From: Legionella clemsonensis
GTDB lineage: Bacteria; Pseudomonadota; Gammaproteobacteria; Legionellales; Legionellaceae
Assembly: GCF_002240035.1 (NCBI RefSeq)
Contig: NZ_CP016397.1
Location: 2,928,501 to 2,992,500, forward strand
Direction: 5' to 3'
Length of the DNA stretch: 64,000 nucleotides
In this document: positions 10,011 to 17,274 of the stretch, piece by piece
How the letters are laid out: the number at the start of each line of letters is the position of its first letter
Position numbering within the stretch: the first letter of the stretch is position 1
Made by a program: the position numbers and the translations under genes
Notes under the pieces: model-generated
The model's input: only the letters and a program-made list of their open reading frames with translations
Database searches by the model: none
Told to the model about the DNA's origin: nothing

Positions 10011-11402
10011 CTATTGAGTTAAACTATTCCTATGCGTTTCTCCTGGTAACTGTAAGGATTCATCTATCTCCCTAAATAAAGAATACAATCGCCTGGGTTC
10101 ATCTCTGTCTCTACGTCTAATCAAACCTCTTGTTACGCTCCCATCTTTCGCCCGAGAGATTTCAGCTAACTTGTTTTGAAAACGTTCAGCCCATGGCTTT
10201 AGGAAGAAATTATAAAGGGTGGGTGTATATTCTGGTCTCGTTTTAGTAATTGTGATTTCAAAATAGTTTAAAAACAATTTAATCTGCTCTGGCGAATATT
10301 TCTTCATAAGTTGCACTCGGGTTTGACAAGGCAATGCCTCCAGTAAATCACGGATTACAGAGTCATTAAAAAATTTTTCTGGTGAAAGCATCATTTTTGG
10401 CAATCCCATCAGTTTGGCTACTAATAAGGGTTGTTCTGCGTGTTTTGTTAACTGCATTGCAATTTCCTGCAATTGTTGCGGTGATACTTTTCTGCTTGCC
10501 TGTTTTAAGAGAAGCTGTGTTATTTTTACTGGCTTTAGCCGAGCCACCATAGAGGAAGGATTTAATGAATACCCTTCATGCTCAAGATTAACAGAATCTA
10601 ATCTCATATTGGCTATTATTGTAAACAAACCAACAAAAACTATATTATCAATCAATAAGCTTAAATAAGGATTGGTACTGTTTTGGAGTGCTAAATCCAT
10701 CGAAAAACGAGCACCAGCCACTAACAAGGGTAAACTATTAATTTTTAATCGATTCAAACGGCGTACTGCCTGCCCATCCAAAGCGCTCTCCACCAGAGCA
10801 TAGCTTGAGCTTAAGTTTAACAAAGTGTGAAGTAGATGGGCTTCTGGAAAAAACGCAATTAGGATTTCTTCAATAAAATGCTCTCCAAGTAAGTATTTTA
10901 TTCTCATAGATTCATCTTCAAACGATTCAGAGAAGGGAAGTTCTGATAACCGAATATCCGCGCGCATCATATTTATTAAGTACTTTGTTCTAATAGATCC
11001 ACTCTCAACCGGTTCAGAAGAGGAGTCTTCGTCCAAGAGGCCCTGCTTCACTAGATAAGGGATAGCCATAAGAAGCGCTGATAGCCGAATACCCCCGCGC
11101 ATAACATTCCTGAGAATATAGGATATAAACATTACATTGATGCTGGCAGCTGCTACTCCTATTGCAGCACTCTCAATATATGCCTCGGAAATTTCCTCTT
11201 GATAGTCATTGAGCATTTCTTGCAGAGTTTCATTAATTTCAAACGCCATAATAGCAGGCAAGAAATCAGCCAGAGCCGTTTCAACTAATGGGATAGTAAT
11301 GTTTGCAGTACCCTCATTGGCCCACAACGCACTAACTGACTCAAAACCCGCTTTTGTAAAATGACGGATATTCGCACCAAATCGAGCTATATAATCAAAC
11401 AT
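10011..11402 (-). CDS. Hypothetical protein with hydrophobic segments
   Basis: A 463-residue protein I do not recognise. It has several hydrophobic stretches (around residues 80-97, 105-118, 185-200 and 245-265), so membrane association is likely. The C-terminal ~60 residues are strongly charged and arginine-rich (RGLIRRRDRDEPRR...), followed by a short polar tail. Residues ~100-170 hold a degenerate internal duplication (MRGGIRLSALL versus MRADIRLSELP, and SIRTKYLI versus SMRIKYLL). A GGATG site precedes the ATG at 11402. It lies between two other unrecognised or effector-like minus-strand genes with 79 and ~146 bp gaps. It could be a lineage-specific effector, but no motif proves this. Confidence 0.72.
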   Translation of the reverse strand: MFDYIARFGANIRHFTKAGFESVSALWANEGTANITIPLVETALADFLPAIMAFEINETLQEMLNDYQEEISEAYIESAAIGVAAASINVMFISYILRNVMRGGIRLSALLMAIPYLVKQGLLDEDSSSEPVESGSIRTKYLINMMRADIRLSELPFSESFEDESMRIKYLLGEHFIEEILIAFFPEAHLLHTLLNLSSSYALVESALDGQAVRRLNRLKINSLPLLVAGARFSMDLALQNSTNPYLSLLIDNIVFVGLFTIIANMRLDSVNLEHEGYSLNPSSMVARLKPVKITQLLLKQASRKVSPQQLQEIAMQLTKHAEQPLLVAKLMGLPKMMLSPEKFFNDSVIRDLLEALPCQTRVQLMKKYSPEQIKLFLNYFEITITKTRPEYTPTLYNFFLKPWAERFQNKLAEISRAKDGSVTRGLIRRRDRDEPRRLYSLFREIDESLQLPGETHRNSLTQ

Positions 11403-11548
11403 AGAGCATCCAAAACAATTATAAAGATCAAATTTTGAGCGAATAATAACGAATCCATCGTTTCATGTATATAAGATTTACAGAGTAACTGCGAATCAAT
11501 GACTGTAACCTTCGCAATTACCCGGCATGAATGGTGCGTTTTAGAAAA

Positions 11549-12019
11549 TTAAACGGACAATGGTTTCGCGTTAGCTTGAGAGTCACTGCCCTCAACAAGT
11601 CTTGAAACCACGCTTGTACCGCTTCGAGTTGTTAAATGGGCAACACTATAGGGCAGGGAAATCAGACTAAGAAAGGCACTGCAAGGCAGAAGAATAGCAG
11701 CAACTGTAGCAATTACCCCGCAAAAACTGCCGATATCCCATGCCTCGCGAGCAAGGGAAGATTGCCCCACTACTTTGGAAGCTCCCGCGGTCAAATAAGC
11801 ACCAGCACAAATTAGAGTCGCCAGTGCGGCAACCGTGCCAGCCAGTGCTGTCGCTAATGCAAAAGCAAAGGGAGCATACAGTGGGGCCCCCACACTTAAA
11901 ACAATATCCTTTGCACTTCTGTAAGGAGTAAAAAAACCAGGAACATATTGAGTATAAAAGGTTTTTCCTTCACTCCAAACTACATTTACCAATTGAAACA
12001 GGAAGCTCTCATTAGCCAT
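11549..12019 (-). CDS. Small hydrophobic hypothetical protein
   Basis: The product is 156 residues if it starts at the ATG at 12019, which I prefer because AAGGA lies 7-8 bases upstream; an in-frame start at 12052 would add 11 residues. Two long Ala/Gly/Leu-rich hydrophobic regions (about residues 45-78 and 95-125) suggest two to four membrane helices in a hairpin arrangement. No known domain is visible. The polar tail (SRLVEGSDSQANAKPLSV) is short. It is on the same strand as the neighbouring hypothetical gene at 10011-11402 and could be co-regulated with it, but the ~146-bp gap makes a shared operon uncertain. Confidence 0.7.
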   Translation of the reverse strand: MANESFLFQLVNVVWSEGKTFYTQYVPGFFTPYRSAKDIVLSVGAPLYAPFAFALATALAGTVAALATLICAGAYLTAGASKVVGQSSLAREAWDIGSFCGVIATVAAILLPCSAFLSLISLPYSVAHLTTRSGTSVVSRLVEGSDSQANAKPLSV

Positions 12020-12091
12020 AATTATATCCTTATAAAGATAGCACACGCTCATTTAAGAAAAGCACTGCGAAACTTTTCCCTACACCTCATA

Positions 12092-12499
12092 TTAAACCAA
12101 GTTTTCTTCAAGCGTTAACCATTTTTTACCACGAATTTCAGGTCTGACTTCTTGCATGCGATTGTCACAGTCAACAAATACCACAATGGGTTGGTGTTGT
12201 TGACAGTTCTCTTCCGGCAGTTGAATGAAGGAAGCGATGATAATAATATCACCCGGGGTTACCAAATGGGCTGCAGCACCATTGACGCAAATCTCCGTTG
12301 AATTTTCTTCACCAGTAATTGCATAGGTCTCAAAGCGAGTACCCGCGGTTACATTCCAGACATTAACAGCCTCATTAGGTAAAATATTGGCAGCGATAAG
12401 TAACTCAGGGGCTATGGTTATACTTCCTTCATAATCCAAGTCGGCATGAGTGACTCGTGCACGATGGATTTTTGATTTCAACATTTTTCTATAAAACAT
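12092..12499 (-). CDS. panD: Aspartate 1-decarboxylase proenzyme
   Basis: This enzyme makes beta-alanine from L-aspartate for pantothenate and coenzyme A synthesis in the cytoplasm. The 135-residue proenzyme has the family start (MLKSKIHRARVTHADLDYEGS), and the self-cleavage site that generates the pyruvoyl group is Gly25-Ser26 in YEGS. The strand containing NVWNVTAG-R-ETYAI and the NGAAAHLVTPGDIIIIASF segment are typical of the small beta-barrel. Length is close to the usual 120-136. A second ATG at codon 6 is possible. A sigma70-like promoter lies 40-80 bp upstream. The enzyme ties in loosely with the acyl-carrier-dependent genes further along, because CoA feeds the phosphopantetheine arm, but there is no operon link. 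Confidence 0.95.
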   Translation of the reverse strand: MFYRKMLKSKIHRARVTHADLDYEGSITIAPELLIAANILPNEAVNVWNVTAGTRFETYAITGEENSTEICVNGAAAHLVTPGDIIIIASFIQLPEENCQQHQPIVVFVDCDNRMQEVRPEIRGKKWLTLEENLV

Positions 12500-12548
12500 G
12501 GCCTCAACCCGGAAAGCAACTAAAGGTTGTTAAAATGAATTTCCGGAC

Positions 12549-12577
12549 ACTATAATAGCATAGAGTGTATTTTACAA
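12549..12577 (-). promoter_or_regulatory. Sigma70-type promoter for panD
   Basis: Reading the minus strand, TTGTAA (12577-12572) and TATAGT (12554-12549) are separated by exactly 17 bp, with transcription predicted to start near 12542. That leaves a leader of about 40 bases before the panD ATG at 12499. Confidence 0.6.
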
Positions 12578-12591
12578 ACAGCATACTCAGC

Positions 12592-12622
12592 AGACAGCCT
12601 CATTCACTGCAACAGGCTGTCT
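12592..12622 (-). terminator. Hairpin after the CBS-domain gene
   Basis: A perfect 9-bp stem (12592-12600 with 12614-12622, 13-base loop) lies just after the stop of the gene at 12632-13051. It has no T tract on the minus strand, so it may be a weak terminator or an mRNA 3' stabilising structure. Confidence 0.4.
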
Positions 12623-12631
12623 TGCGCAAGA

Positions 12632-13051
12632 TTAATGTTTAGAAATTTCTTCCAGGGTTTCGCCTTTAATTCTTTCCTCAGGACAATTTACAGCAATATC
12701 GCCCAAAGAAAGAACGCCAGTTAGTTTTTTATCGTCATTTAATACCACTAAGCGGCGAATTTGATTTTCTCTCATATATTTGGAGGCTTTTCTAACATCA
12801 TCATTTTCAAAACAATAGAATACCCCTTTGTGCATGACATTTTCCACAGGTGTGTTCAAATCTTTACCTGCAGCAAGCCCACAGATAACAATGTCTCTAT
12901 CCGTTATGGTACCAATCAGTTTATCTGTTGCTCTATCACCAATGGGTAAAAAACCGGTGTCTAGTTCACGCATTTTTTTTGCAGCGTCGCTAAGGGTACT
13001 GGTTGCGAGTAAATATTCTGGATTTGGGGTCATGATTTCTTTTACGTCCAT
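12632..13051 (-). CDS. Tandem CBS-domain protein
   Basis: The 139-residue stand-alone CBS-pair protein has its first CBS motif at about residues 7-60 (MTPNPEYLLATSTLSDAAKKM...IGTITDRDI) and its second at about 70-125 (VMHKGVFYCFENDDVRKASKYM...LVVLNDDKKLTGVLSLGDIA). Such pairs bind adenosine nucleotides or S-adenosylmethionine and usually act as energy or redox sensors on a partner protein, which is not evident here. No extra catalytic domain is fused. AAGGAG precedes the ATG. Function beyond ligand sensing is unknown. Confidence 0.9.
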   Translation of the reverse strand: MDVKEIMTPNPEYLLATSTLSDAAKKMRELDTGFLPIGDRATDKLIGTITDRDIVICGLAAGKDLNTPVENVMHKGVFYCFENDDVRKASKYMRENQIRRLVVLNDDKKLTGVLSLGDIAVNCPEERIKGETLEEISKH

Positions 13052-13225
13052 GATGCACTCCTTAATTAATCTGTTTTATCCTTCACTGCTTCATGATCGA
13101 TTTAAATCAACATTAGTCATTTAGCTAATGCAAAAACGACCGTATCACTCTAATTATAACAATTTTTAGCCAAACTTAAAAAAATTAGCTTATTTGTTTT
13201 TTATTAAAAGGAAGATTTTTTGAAA

Positions 13226-13258
13226 AAATACCCTCTATTCTGAAGATAAAGGGTATTT
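13226..13258 (-). terminator. Intrinsic terminator of the coiled-coil gene
   Basis: An 8-bp stem (13226-13233 with 13251-13258) is followed on the minus strand by a run of six T residues. It lies 12 bases after the stop of the gene at 13271-14251. Confidence 0.7.
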
Positions 13259-13270
13259 AAAAAGAAATGT

Positions 13271-14251
13271 TTATAGCTGCGCTCTAGAAGAGGCATCCGG
13301 TTCAGGCCCTGATTTCTCTGCTTCAAGTAAGTTACTGCGTATCGCTTTAACCTCTTGCACTATCTTACTATCCGTGGCATAAAGACGATTCTTGTCGATG
13401 CCAAACAGACTTATGAAGCAATTGGCAATATTTTTTAACATTTTTATGGCCGCTTGGTAAAGAGTAGGCTCTGTAGATAAATCACCTTTAATGGCGTCAT
13501 CCACTGACTCCCGGAACTTGGTTTTAAAATTCTCGACTCCCTCCGAAGTAGGGTCACCCCTCAGTAAAGATAGCGCCCCTGTTAAATCCTCATATAAGGT
13601 TTGAGCCGCTCTTTGAATAGCTCGCCCTCTAGTAGAAGTAACTTGAGGCAAAAGTTTTGTAATTTTCTGCTCATATTCATCTACAGCGCCCTGTGCTTTC
13701 ACTAGGAAGTTCTGAATTTTTTCTTGCTCTTTACCACGTTTCTCCTCTTCAGCGCGTTTCTCCTCTTCAGCGCGTTTCTCCTCTTCAGCGCGTTTCTCTT
13801 CTTCAGCGCGTTTCTCTTCTTCAGCACGTTGCTCTTCTTCAGCGCGTCGCTCTTCTTCAGCACGTTGCTCTTCTTCAGCGCGTCGCTCTTCTTCAGCGCG
13901 TCGCTCTTCTTCAGCGCGTCGCTCTTCTTGACGAACACGTTCTTGCTGGCGATATACTTCTGCAGTTTGACGATGACTTTCTTTTTGTCTAAGTTCTCTC
14001 TCCAAATCCACTTCCCACTCTTTAAAATTATCATAGATTGGTCTTAACGCCTCTTCTTTATACGTCTGAAGAGTGGGCAGTTCTTTCTTATATTTTGAAA
14101 GATCCCCCATTTCACTGAGATAGCTCTGCATTGCTTCTCTCAATGCATCAATAGCTCCCTGCAAATCTCCTTTGCCTATTTTTTCTGTTGCCTCTTTCTC
14201 TTTTATTTCCATAGTTTCTTTAAGTGCGGTTAAACGCTCCAACTTAGACAT
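13271..14251 (-). CDS. Coiled-coil protein with ten-copy RAEEE hexapeptide repeat
   Basis: A 326-residue soluble protein. Residues ~1-110 are helical and charged. Residues ~111-170 are ten perfect or near-perfect copies of the hexapeptide [R/Q/K]RAEEE, which would form a long single alpha-helix or coiled coil with alternating charge. The C-terminal half (~171-326) is a separate helical domain ending in a Ser/Ala-rich tail (EPDASSRAQL). I do not recognise a family. A strong AGGAGG site precedes the ATG and an intrinsic terminator follows, so it is monocistronic. The repeat could vary in copy number between strains. Long charged helices occur in Legionella effectors, but function is unknown. 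Confidence 0.8.
   Translation of the reverse strand: MSKLERLTALKETMEIKEKEATEKIGKGDLQGAIDALREAMQSYLSEMGDLSKYKKELPTLQTYKEEALRPIYDNFKEWEVDLERELRQKESHRQTAEVYRQQERVRQEERRAEEERRAEEERRAEEEQRAEEERRAEEEQRAEEEKRAEEEKRAEEEKRAEEEKRAEEEKRGKEQEKIQNFLVKAQGAVDEYEQKITKLLPQVTSTRGRAIQRAAQTLYEDLTGALSLLRGDPTSEGVENFKTKFRESVDDAIKGDLSTEPTLYQAAIKMLKNIANCFISLFGIDKNRLYATDSKIVQEVKAIRSNLLEAEKSGPEPDASSRAQL
13742..13921 (-). repeat. 18-bp tandem repeat, ten units, inside coding sequence
   Basis: Ten consecutive 18-bp units, each encoding [R/Q/K]RAEEE, lie in frame in the coiled-coil gene. Units differ mainly in the codon for the first residue and in one Glu codon, so the array has drifted slightly. Its length is a multiple of three, so copy-number change would keep the frame. 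The repeat also creates long spurious open frames on both strands. Confidence 0.97.
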
Positions 14252-14488
14252 GATTGCCTCCTAATATTTGCTCTATATCAATTTTAGTCATTTAACCTTA
14301 AGGAAAGCTGACGTATTTATTGCATTATTGTTGGTTTTTTGTAAAAAAGGTCTAAACAATAAATTTACTTAGCCACTATCTCTTCTTTAGATATCTCTCA
14401 GCAGGCTCATGAAAAAATTAGAATTTTTAGGCGTATCTAGGTACTATTAACTCCTCTATCGCAAATAAACGTTAAAAGGAGATAATCG

Positions 14489-15439
14489 ATGTTGCGATTA
14501 AAACGAGGAATACTTGCTGTTCTCATGCTAGGCAGCAGTCCGTTATTCGCCGGTAGTATGGGGCCTGTATGTAGTCCGGGTACAGTCACAGTCCCTTGTG
14601 AATGGAGTGGCTGGGACTTTGGTGTTAAAGCACTCTACCTTAAACCTGCCTATGATGTGGATTATGGCTATGGTCCCTTTGCCACTGTCGATGGCATAAC
14701 ACGCCACTATATTGATACTGATCCTGATTGGCATTGGGGCTTCATGCTAGAAGCTTCTTACCGTTTTAGTACGGGTAATGACTTAAACCTAAACTGGTCT
14801 CATTGGGATGATAATCGAAACAATTACAGTTATGCAGGCGCCTTTGTATCGGGTTTCGCCGGTGCTTTATTTGGAACTACTCAGTTTGAGCCTGAATGGG
14901 ATGCTGTCAACTTAGAATTCGGCCAGCATGTCGATTTTGGCGAATTTAAAGACATCCGCTTTCACGCCGGCGTACAATTTGCACATATCGAACACGAAAC
15001 CAGAGCTTCTGGTTATTCAACCATCATACCAGCAACTTTACCCTTCTCTTTTACTATTGATAGTCAGTTTAATGGTTTTGGGCCACGTGTGGGTAGCGAT
15101 ATGACTTATAACATTGGCCATGGTCTTGCTATTTATGGTAAGGGGGCAGCCGCTATTCTGGTGGGTACTGGAAAATTTAATGCCGGTGTTACCGTACCTA
15201 CCCTGGTTGGAATGGCCTCTAGTGGTTCAAAAACGACAATTGTTCCTGAATTGGAGACCAAACTGGGTGCTAAATACGGTTGGGTGATGACGCAAGGCAC
15301 ATTGACGCTGGATGCTGGGTGGATGCTCGTGCATTATTTCAATGCCAATCACTTTATGAGTGTCTTTGGTACCCGAAATGAGTCTGGTTTTGCTCTACAA
15401 GGGCCTTATGTGGGTTTAAACTGGCTTAGTACGGTCTAA
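14489..15439 (+). CDS. Legionella-type major outer-membrane protein (porin-like beta-barrel)
   Basis: A 316-residue precursor with a signal peptide (basic MLRLKRG, hydrophobic core, cleavage near LFA|GS at residues 21-22). The mature part begins MGPVCSPGTVTVPCEWSGWDFGVKALYLKP, the usual start of the Legionella major outer-membrane protein family, with a Cys pair near the N-terminus that can form disulfides. The rest alternates polar and aromatic residues, rich in Gly, Asn, Trp and Tyr, as in transmembrane beta-strands. It ends in a strand with a Gly-Leu-Asn-Trp motif near the C-terminus. It belongs to a multi-copy family in Legionellaceae; which paralog this is cannot be told here. AAAAGGAG precedes the ATG. 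Role: outer-membrane channel and surface antigen (family knowledge). Confidence 0.9.
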   Translation: MLRLKRGILAVLMLGSSPLFAGSMGPVCSPGTVTVPCEWSGWDFGVKALYLKPAYDVDYGYGPFATVDGITRHYIDTDPDWHWGFMLEASYRFSTGNDLNLNWSHWDDNRNNYSYAGAFVSGFAGALFGTTQFEPEWDAVNLEFGQHVDFGEFKDIRFHAGVQFAHIEHETRASGYSTIIPATLPFSFTIDSQFNGFGPRVGSDMTYNIGHGLAIYGKGAAAILVGTGKFNAGVTVPTLVGMASSGSKTTIVPELETKLGAKYGWVMTQGTLTLDAGWMLVHYFNANHFMSVFGTRNESGFALQGPYVGLNWLSTV

Positions 15440-15545
15440 CTAGTGGAAAAAAGTTCATCCTTCCATGCTCAAACCTTGTACTGAAAGGTATCGCGCTTAA
15501 AAGGAAGCGCAGTACGTAAGCAGTATAAAATCTTTAAACCAGGAG

Positions 15546-15576
15546 ATCCTTCAAGCGACGATGTCGCTTAAAGGAT
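15546..15576. repeat. Palindromic hairpin resembling a dispersed intergenic repeat
   Basis: A 14-bp inverted repeat (15546-15559 with 15563-15576, one mismatch, 3-base loop) sits between the outer-membrane protein and binding-protein genes, flanked by GGAG on the left and GATGACAG on the right. There is no T tract, so it is a poor intrinsic terminator. The ATCCTT...AAGGATGACA layout looks like small palindromic elements scattered in many proteobacterial genomes. Its copy number cannot be judged from one window. Confidence 0.5.
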
Positions 15577-15667
15577 GACAGTAATTTGTGCAGCTATCTA
15601 TTACATTTCAAAATGCCTATTTTAAATTCTATTCTATACTTAAATAAAAACTACCACAGGACGTCAT

Positions 15668-16423
15668 TTGAAAATGAAATTTCTCTGTCTAGCCTGTTGT
15701 TTTTTTTGCAGTTTTTGTCTTGCAGACACTCCTAAGGTGACTATTGGATCACCTCTTTTCGATCCGCCTTATATTATCACCTCAACCTCGGTTATACAGG
15801 GGTTTGATATCGATTTAATGAATACAATTTGCTCAAGACTTCAATGGGAATGTCAATATAAACCCCTCAAATTTGTTGATCTTCTTGCTGCAGTTCGTAA
15901 TAATCAGGTGGATCTCGCTATTGGATCCATTGTTATTACGCCTGAGAGGATGCAGGAATTTATTTTTAGCACTCCTTATTTACCTTGTGATGGGGGTTTT
16001 ACTGTACTAAAAAACAGTGCAATTAATAATCTTAACGATTTGCAAGGGAAGCGCATTGGCGTCCTACGTGCACGTGAATATTATCCATATTTATCTGAAA
16101 ATTTTATTAACCAATTTACAATCGTACCTTACAGCAACTATCAAGATCTCTTTCTTGATCTTAAAAGCGGCAAAATTGATGCGGTATTTGGTAATTATTT
16201 TAGTACCTTGTATTTGGCTCATCAGTATCCGGATGACGTTAAAGTTCTTAAAGAACATTTTCAAGTTGGAGAAGGATTAGGTATCGTTGCTTCACCGGTC
16301 AATCAAGAAAAAATTGATCAAATTAATAAAGTAATTTTACAACTTCAGGCCGATGGAACTTTTGTTGGGCTATACAATTATAATTTTGAATTTTTTACAC
16401 AGCAGCCAATTATTCGCAATTAA
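15668..16423 (+). CDS. Periplasmic amino-acid-type solute-binding protein (SBP_bac_3)
   Basis: A 251-residue precursor with a signal peptide of about 19 residues (cleavage near CLA|DTPK). The mature part has the type II periplasmic binding fold: TIGSPLFDPPYI, GFDIDLMNTIC, then the VDLAIGSIVITPERMQEFIFSTPY signature of family 3 polar amino-acid binding proteins. Later LQGKRIGVLRA and KIDAVFGNY complete the second lobe. It would capture an amino acid or small cationic ligand for an ABC transporter, but no permease or ATPase gene is adjacent, so the partner is elsewhere. The start could be TTG at 15668 (AGGA six bases upstream) or ATG at 15674. It ends 4 bases into the convergent acyltransferase gene. 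Confidence 0.88.
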   Translation: MKMKFLCLACCFFCSFCLADTPKVTIGSPLFDPPYIITSTSVIQGFDIDLMNTICSRLQWECQYKPLKFVDLLAAVRNNQVDLAIGSIVITPERMQEFIFSTPYLPCDGGFTVLKNSAINNLNDLQGKRIGVLRAREYYPYLSENFINQFTIVPYSNYQDLFLDLKSGKIDAVFGNYFSTLYLAHQYPDDVKVLKEHFQVGEGLGIVASPVNQEKIDQINKVILQLQADGTFVGLYNYNFEFFTQQPIIRN

Positions 16424-17274
16424 GCAGATGCCTTTAACTTCCAGCGCTTGTGAAGCCAGTGCCACTGTTCTGGGTGCGCTAGAATAATGCGCTCCAATGC
16501 TTGATTATAAGCAAGCGTATTTTGATAAATAGACTCTTGTGTCGTCTCATAATCTTTCCAGTAGATGGGCTCATGAAACTCAAGGACATGTTTGCCGTTT
16601 GGCAGACGATAACCTGCTGCAGGGACTACAGGAACACCTGTATGACGTGCAAAGCTGGCTAAGCTACGATAAGTGCCGGCTTTTTTGCCAAAAAACTCGA
16701 CTGCCACGCCATCACGATTCACAAGAGAGGCGTGCTGATCTAACACAAAAACAACAGCGTGATTTTGATCCAGGGCTTGGCAAACCTGCTCTAATGAGTT
16801 CTTCTTGGGAATAACATTTAAACCGGCCCGATAATAGCGGCGAAACAGAAATTGCTCAAGCACCTTATTTCCTAATGTACGACGGATAAAATGAAATTGA
16901 CCTTTAAATTCTTTAAAATTCAATATTCCACCGAGTGGGGCAAACTCCCAGTTGCCAAAATGTCCTGTTAAAATTAAAACCCCTCTCTCTTCTGCGACAA
17001 TATCCAGCAATCGTTGATAACCCCGAACCTCTACGCGCTCCCGCAGTTTTTTTTCACTGATGAAGCGTAACTGGATAATCTCTTTAATTGAAGTTGCCAT
17101 GTGCGAGTAGAATGCCTTTGCCAAGCGTTCTTTTTGCAAAGCGGTTAAACTCTCCCCAAAAACTTGGTTAATATTTGCACGAATAATGCCACGCCGATAG
17201 GGAATAAACCGATACAGGAATCGTCCTATCAGCGAAATACGCAACTTTTCTATTTTAGTATTTAGTTCAGTCAC
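16420..17274 (-). CDS. lpxXL: LpxL/HtrB-family lipid A acyltransferase, LpxXL-like
   Basis: A 284-residue inner-membrane late acyltransferase. The family HX4E catalytic motif is His105-Glu110 in GHFGNWEF, followed by FIRRTLGNKVLEQ, the VFVLDQHAS block and a C-terminal HPEQWHWLHKRWK motif, all typical of LpxL/LpxM. There is one N-terminal amphipathic/hydrophobic segment. It is the last gene of a coupled operon headed by an AcpXL-like carrier. The start is GTG at 17274, overlapping the upstream ketosynthase by 8 bases. By position and by analogy with rhizobial acpXL-fabZXL-fabF2XL-fabF1XL-lpxXL sets, it should transfer a very long chain from the carrier to lipid A. The symbol is assigned by context; the acyl specificity is inferred. 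Confidence 0.85.
   Translation of the reverse strand: MTELNTKIEKLRISLIGRFLYRFIPYRRGIIRANINQVFGESLTALQKERLAKAFYSHMATSIKEIIQLRFISEKKLRERVEVRGYQRLLDIVAEERGVLILTGHFGNWEFAPLGGILNFKEFKGQFHFIRRTLGNKVLEQFLFRRYYRAGLNVIPKKNSLEQVCQALDQNHAVVFVLDQHASLVNRDGVAVEFFGKKAGTYRSLASFARHTGVPVVPAAGYRLPNGKHVLEFHEPIYWKDYETTQESIYQNTLAYNQALERIILAHPEQWHWLHKRWKLKASA

Noticed and set aside
13693..14047. Long open frames on both strands over the 18-bp repeat
   Set aside because: They are side effects of a repeat whose unit is a multiple of three; the translations are low-complexity Leu/Phe/Ser or Lys/Ser runs without ribosome sites.
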